From Pseudomonadota bacterium (lineage in GTDB: Bacteria; Pseudomonadota; Alphaproteobacteria; Acetobacterales; Acetobacteraceae): DNA of 6,375 bases. Each line of letters starts with the position of its first letter. Position 1 is the stretch's first letter. The position numbers were made by a program, and so were the translations under genes. Shown here in pieces: positions 5,290 through 6,375 of the stretch. The stretch is from positions 1 to 6,375 of the forward strand of contig JAJZFF010000240.1 in the NCBI GenBank assembly GCA_021805485.1. Direction: 5' to 3'. Below the pieces are notes generated by a model. The model was not told the origin of the DNA. It did not search any database and worked only from the letters and a program-made list of their open reading frames with translations.

Positions 5290-6375
5290 ATGCCGGACCA
5301 GACTGCGGCGACAATCGCCGCTCGCCTCGACCGTCTGCCGCCGTCGCGCACGGTCTGGACCATTATCGTCCTGATCTCGCTCGGCGGCATTTTCGAGTTC
5401 TACGATCTCTTTTTCACCGGCTATGTCGCTCCGGGAATGGTGGGCGAAGGGCTGTTCAAGCCCGAATCGCTCGGCTTCCTTGCCGGGCTGAGTGTGCTGA
5501 AGGTCGCCGGCTTCGGCACTTTCGTCTTCGCCACCTTCGCCGGGCTCTGGGTCGGCGCGCTGATCTTCGGCCAGGTTGCCGACCGGTTCGGCCGCCGCGC
5601 CGTCTTCACCGGCTCGCTGCTGTGGTACATGGTTTGCACGGCGATCATGGCGTTCCAGACCAGCGGTCTCACGCTCGATATCTGGCGCTTCATCGCCGGC
5701 ATCGGCATCGGCGTCGAGCTCGTCACGATCGACACCTTCATTTCCGAGATCATTCCCCGGGGCGAGCGCGGCAAGGCCTTTGCGGTGAACCAGTTCATCA
5801 CCTTCCTCGTGGTGCCGCTGATCGCGTTCCTCGCCTATGCCATGAAGGGCAGCAAGCCGTTCGGGCTGGAATACTGGCGGGTGCTGATCTTGATCGGTTC
5901 CGTCGGCGCCGTCGTGGTCTTCGCGCTGCAGCGCGGCATTCCGGAGAGCCCGCGCTGGCTGGCCCGACACGGCCGGATGGCGGAAGCGGAGGCGATCGTG
6001 GCCGGAATCGAGCGGCGGGTGGCGGCGGAAACCGGCACGGCCCTGCCGCCACCGCAACCGGCAGCCCCGGAAGAGGATGGCGCGGGATCGATCATGGAGA
6101 TCTTCGGCCCCGAATATCTGCGGCGGACGATCATCCTGTCGATCTTCAACATGGCGCAGGTGATCGGTTTCTACGGCTTTGCCGCCTGGGTGCCGACGCT
6201 GCTGATCCATCGTGGTATCACTGTCACCCACAGCCTCGAATACGCCTTCATCATCGCCATCGCCAATCCATTCGGTCCGCTGCTCGGCACGCTGTTCGCC
6301 GACCGATTCGAGCGCAAGACGCAGATCATCACCTCGCTGATCATCATGGGTGTGGTGATCGTGCTGTTCGCCCAG
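5290..6375 (+). CDS. Major facilitator superfamily transporter (sugar/metabolite:H+ symporter type), 3' end missing
   Basis: Inner-membrane secondary transporter. The frame is open from ATG 5290 to the last base, giving 362 residues; full-length relatives have roughly 430-480, so the last few helices are missing. The first helix is at about 24-46 with FEFYDLFFTGY. MFS motif A is GQVADRFGRR (94-103) between helices 2 and 3. RFIAGIGIGVELV (133-145) and SEIIPRGERGK (152-162) follow in the fourth helix and next loop, and PESPRWLARHGR (218-229) opens the central cytoplasmic loop. That loop includes an Ala/Pro-rich stretch near 244-262. The second-half motif A repeat is GTLFADRFERK (333-343). The PESPRWL and duplicated motif A place it in the sugar-porter/metabolite-symporter part of MFS; substrate unknown. 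The start is supported by GAGGA at 5281-5285, and no better in-frame start codon lies between it and the PsiE-like gene. It could be monocistronic or weakly linked to that gene. Confidence 0.92.
   Translation, partial: MPDQTAATIAARLDRLPPSRTVWTIIVLISLGGIFEFYDLFFTGYVAPGMVGEGLFKPESLGFLAGLSVLKVAGFGTFVFATFAGLWVGALIFGQVADRFGRRAVFTGSLLWYMVCTAIMAFQTSGLTLDIWRFIAGIGIGVELVTIDTFISEIIPRGERGKAFAVNQFITFLVVPLIAFLAYAMKGSKPFGLEYWRVLILIGSVGAVVVFALQRGIPESPRWLARHGRMAEAEAIVAGIERRVAAETGTALPPPQPAAPEEDGAGSIMEIFGPEYLRRTIILSIFNMAQVIGFYGFAAWVPTLLIHRGITVTHSLEYAFIIAIANPFGPLLGTLFADRFERKTQIITSLIIMGVVIVLFAQ

Noticed and set aside
5245..6231. Minus-strand open frame opposite the transporter (328 codons)
   Set aside because: It is Asp/Glu/Arg/His-rich with no domain and antisense to an MFS gene with both motif A copies. 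It is a shadow of the hydrophobic codons.

Overview
The window is 6375 bp of GC-rich, densely coding bacterial DNA. Seven protein genes cover almost all of it and the four gaps are 29 to 137 bp long. The HslV carries a short propeptide ending ...WHG before the catalytic Thr, and the HslU is close in sequence to proteobacterial forms. Together with the base composition and codon use this suggests an alphaproteobacterium, possibly of the Acetobacteraceae/Rhodospirillales type. That placement is an impression from sequence style, not a computed result.

Layout. Positions 1-812 (+) hold the C-terminal two thirds of an M20-family metallo-deacylase/peptidase that is cut by the left edge. It is followed after 25 bp by an amidase-signature hydrolase (838-2259, +), probably in the same operon. 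A 134-bp gap then leads to a small membrane protein with an N-terminal signal or anchor and a C-terminal SHOCT domain (2394-2738, +). It converges, 29 bp apart, on the hslVU operon, which reads on the minus strand: hslV (4084-4635) then hslU (2768-4087), with a 4-bp GTGA stop/start overlap. Divergent from hslV, across a 137-bp gap, is a PsiE-family four-helix membrane protein (4773-5183, +). A 106-bp gap containing a long imperfect inverted repeat and a short palindrome separates it from a major facilitator transporter (5290-6375, +), which runs off the right edge.

How the genes fit together. HslV (peptidase) and HslU (AAA+ unfoldase) form one cytoplasmic ATP-dependent protease. The M20 enzyme and the amidase form a plausible two-step amide or N-acyl hydrolysis pair of unknown substrate. 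The SHOCT, PsiE-like and MFS proteins are all membrane proteins with no demonstrable link to one another in this window.

Overall this looks like ordinary chromosomal sequence. I saw no mobile element, CRISPR array, tRNA or rRNA, and no convincing undescribed system. The items most worth checking are the non-coding structures at 4643-4671 and 5187-5253, the M20-amidase pairing, and the Met/Trp-rich SHOCT protein.
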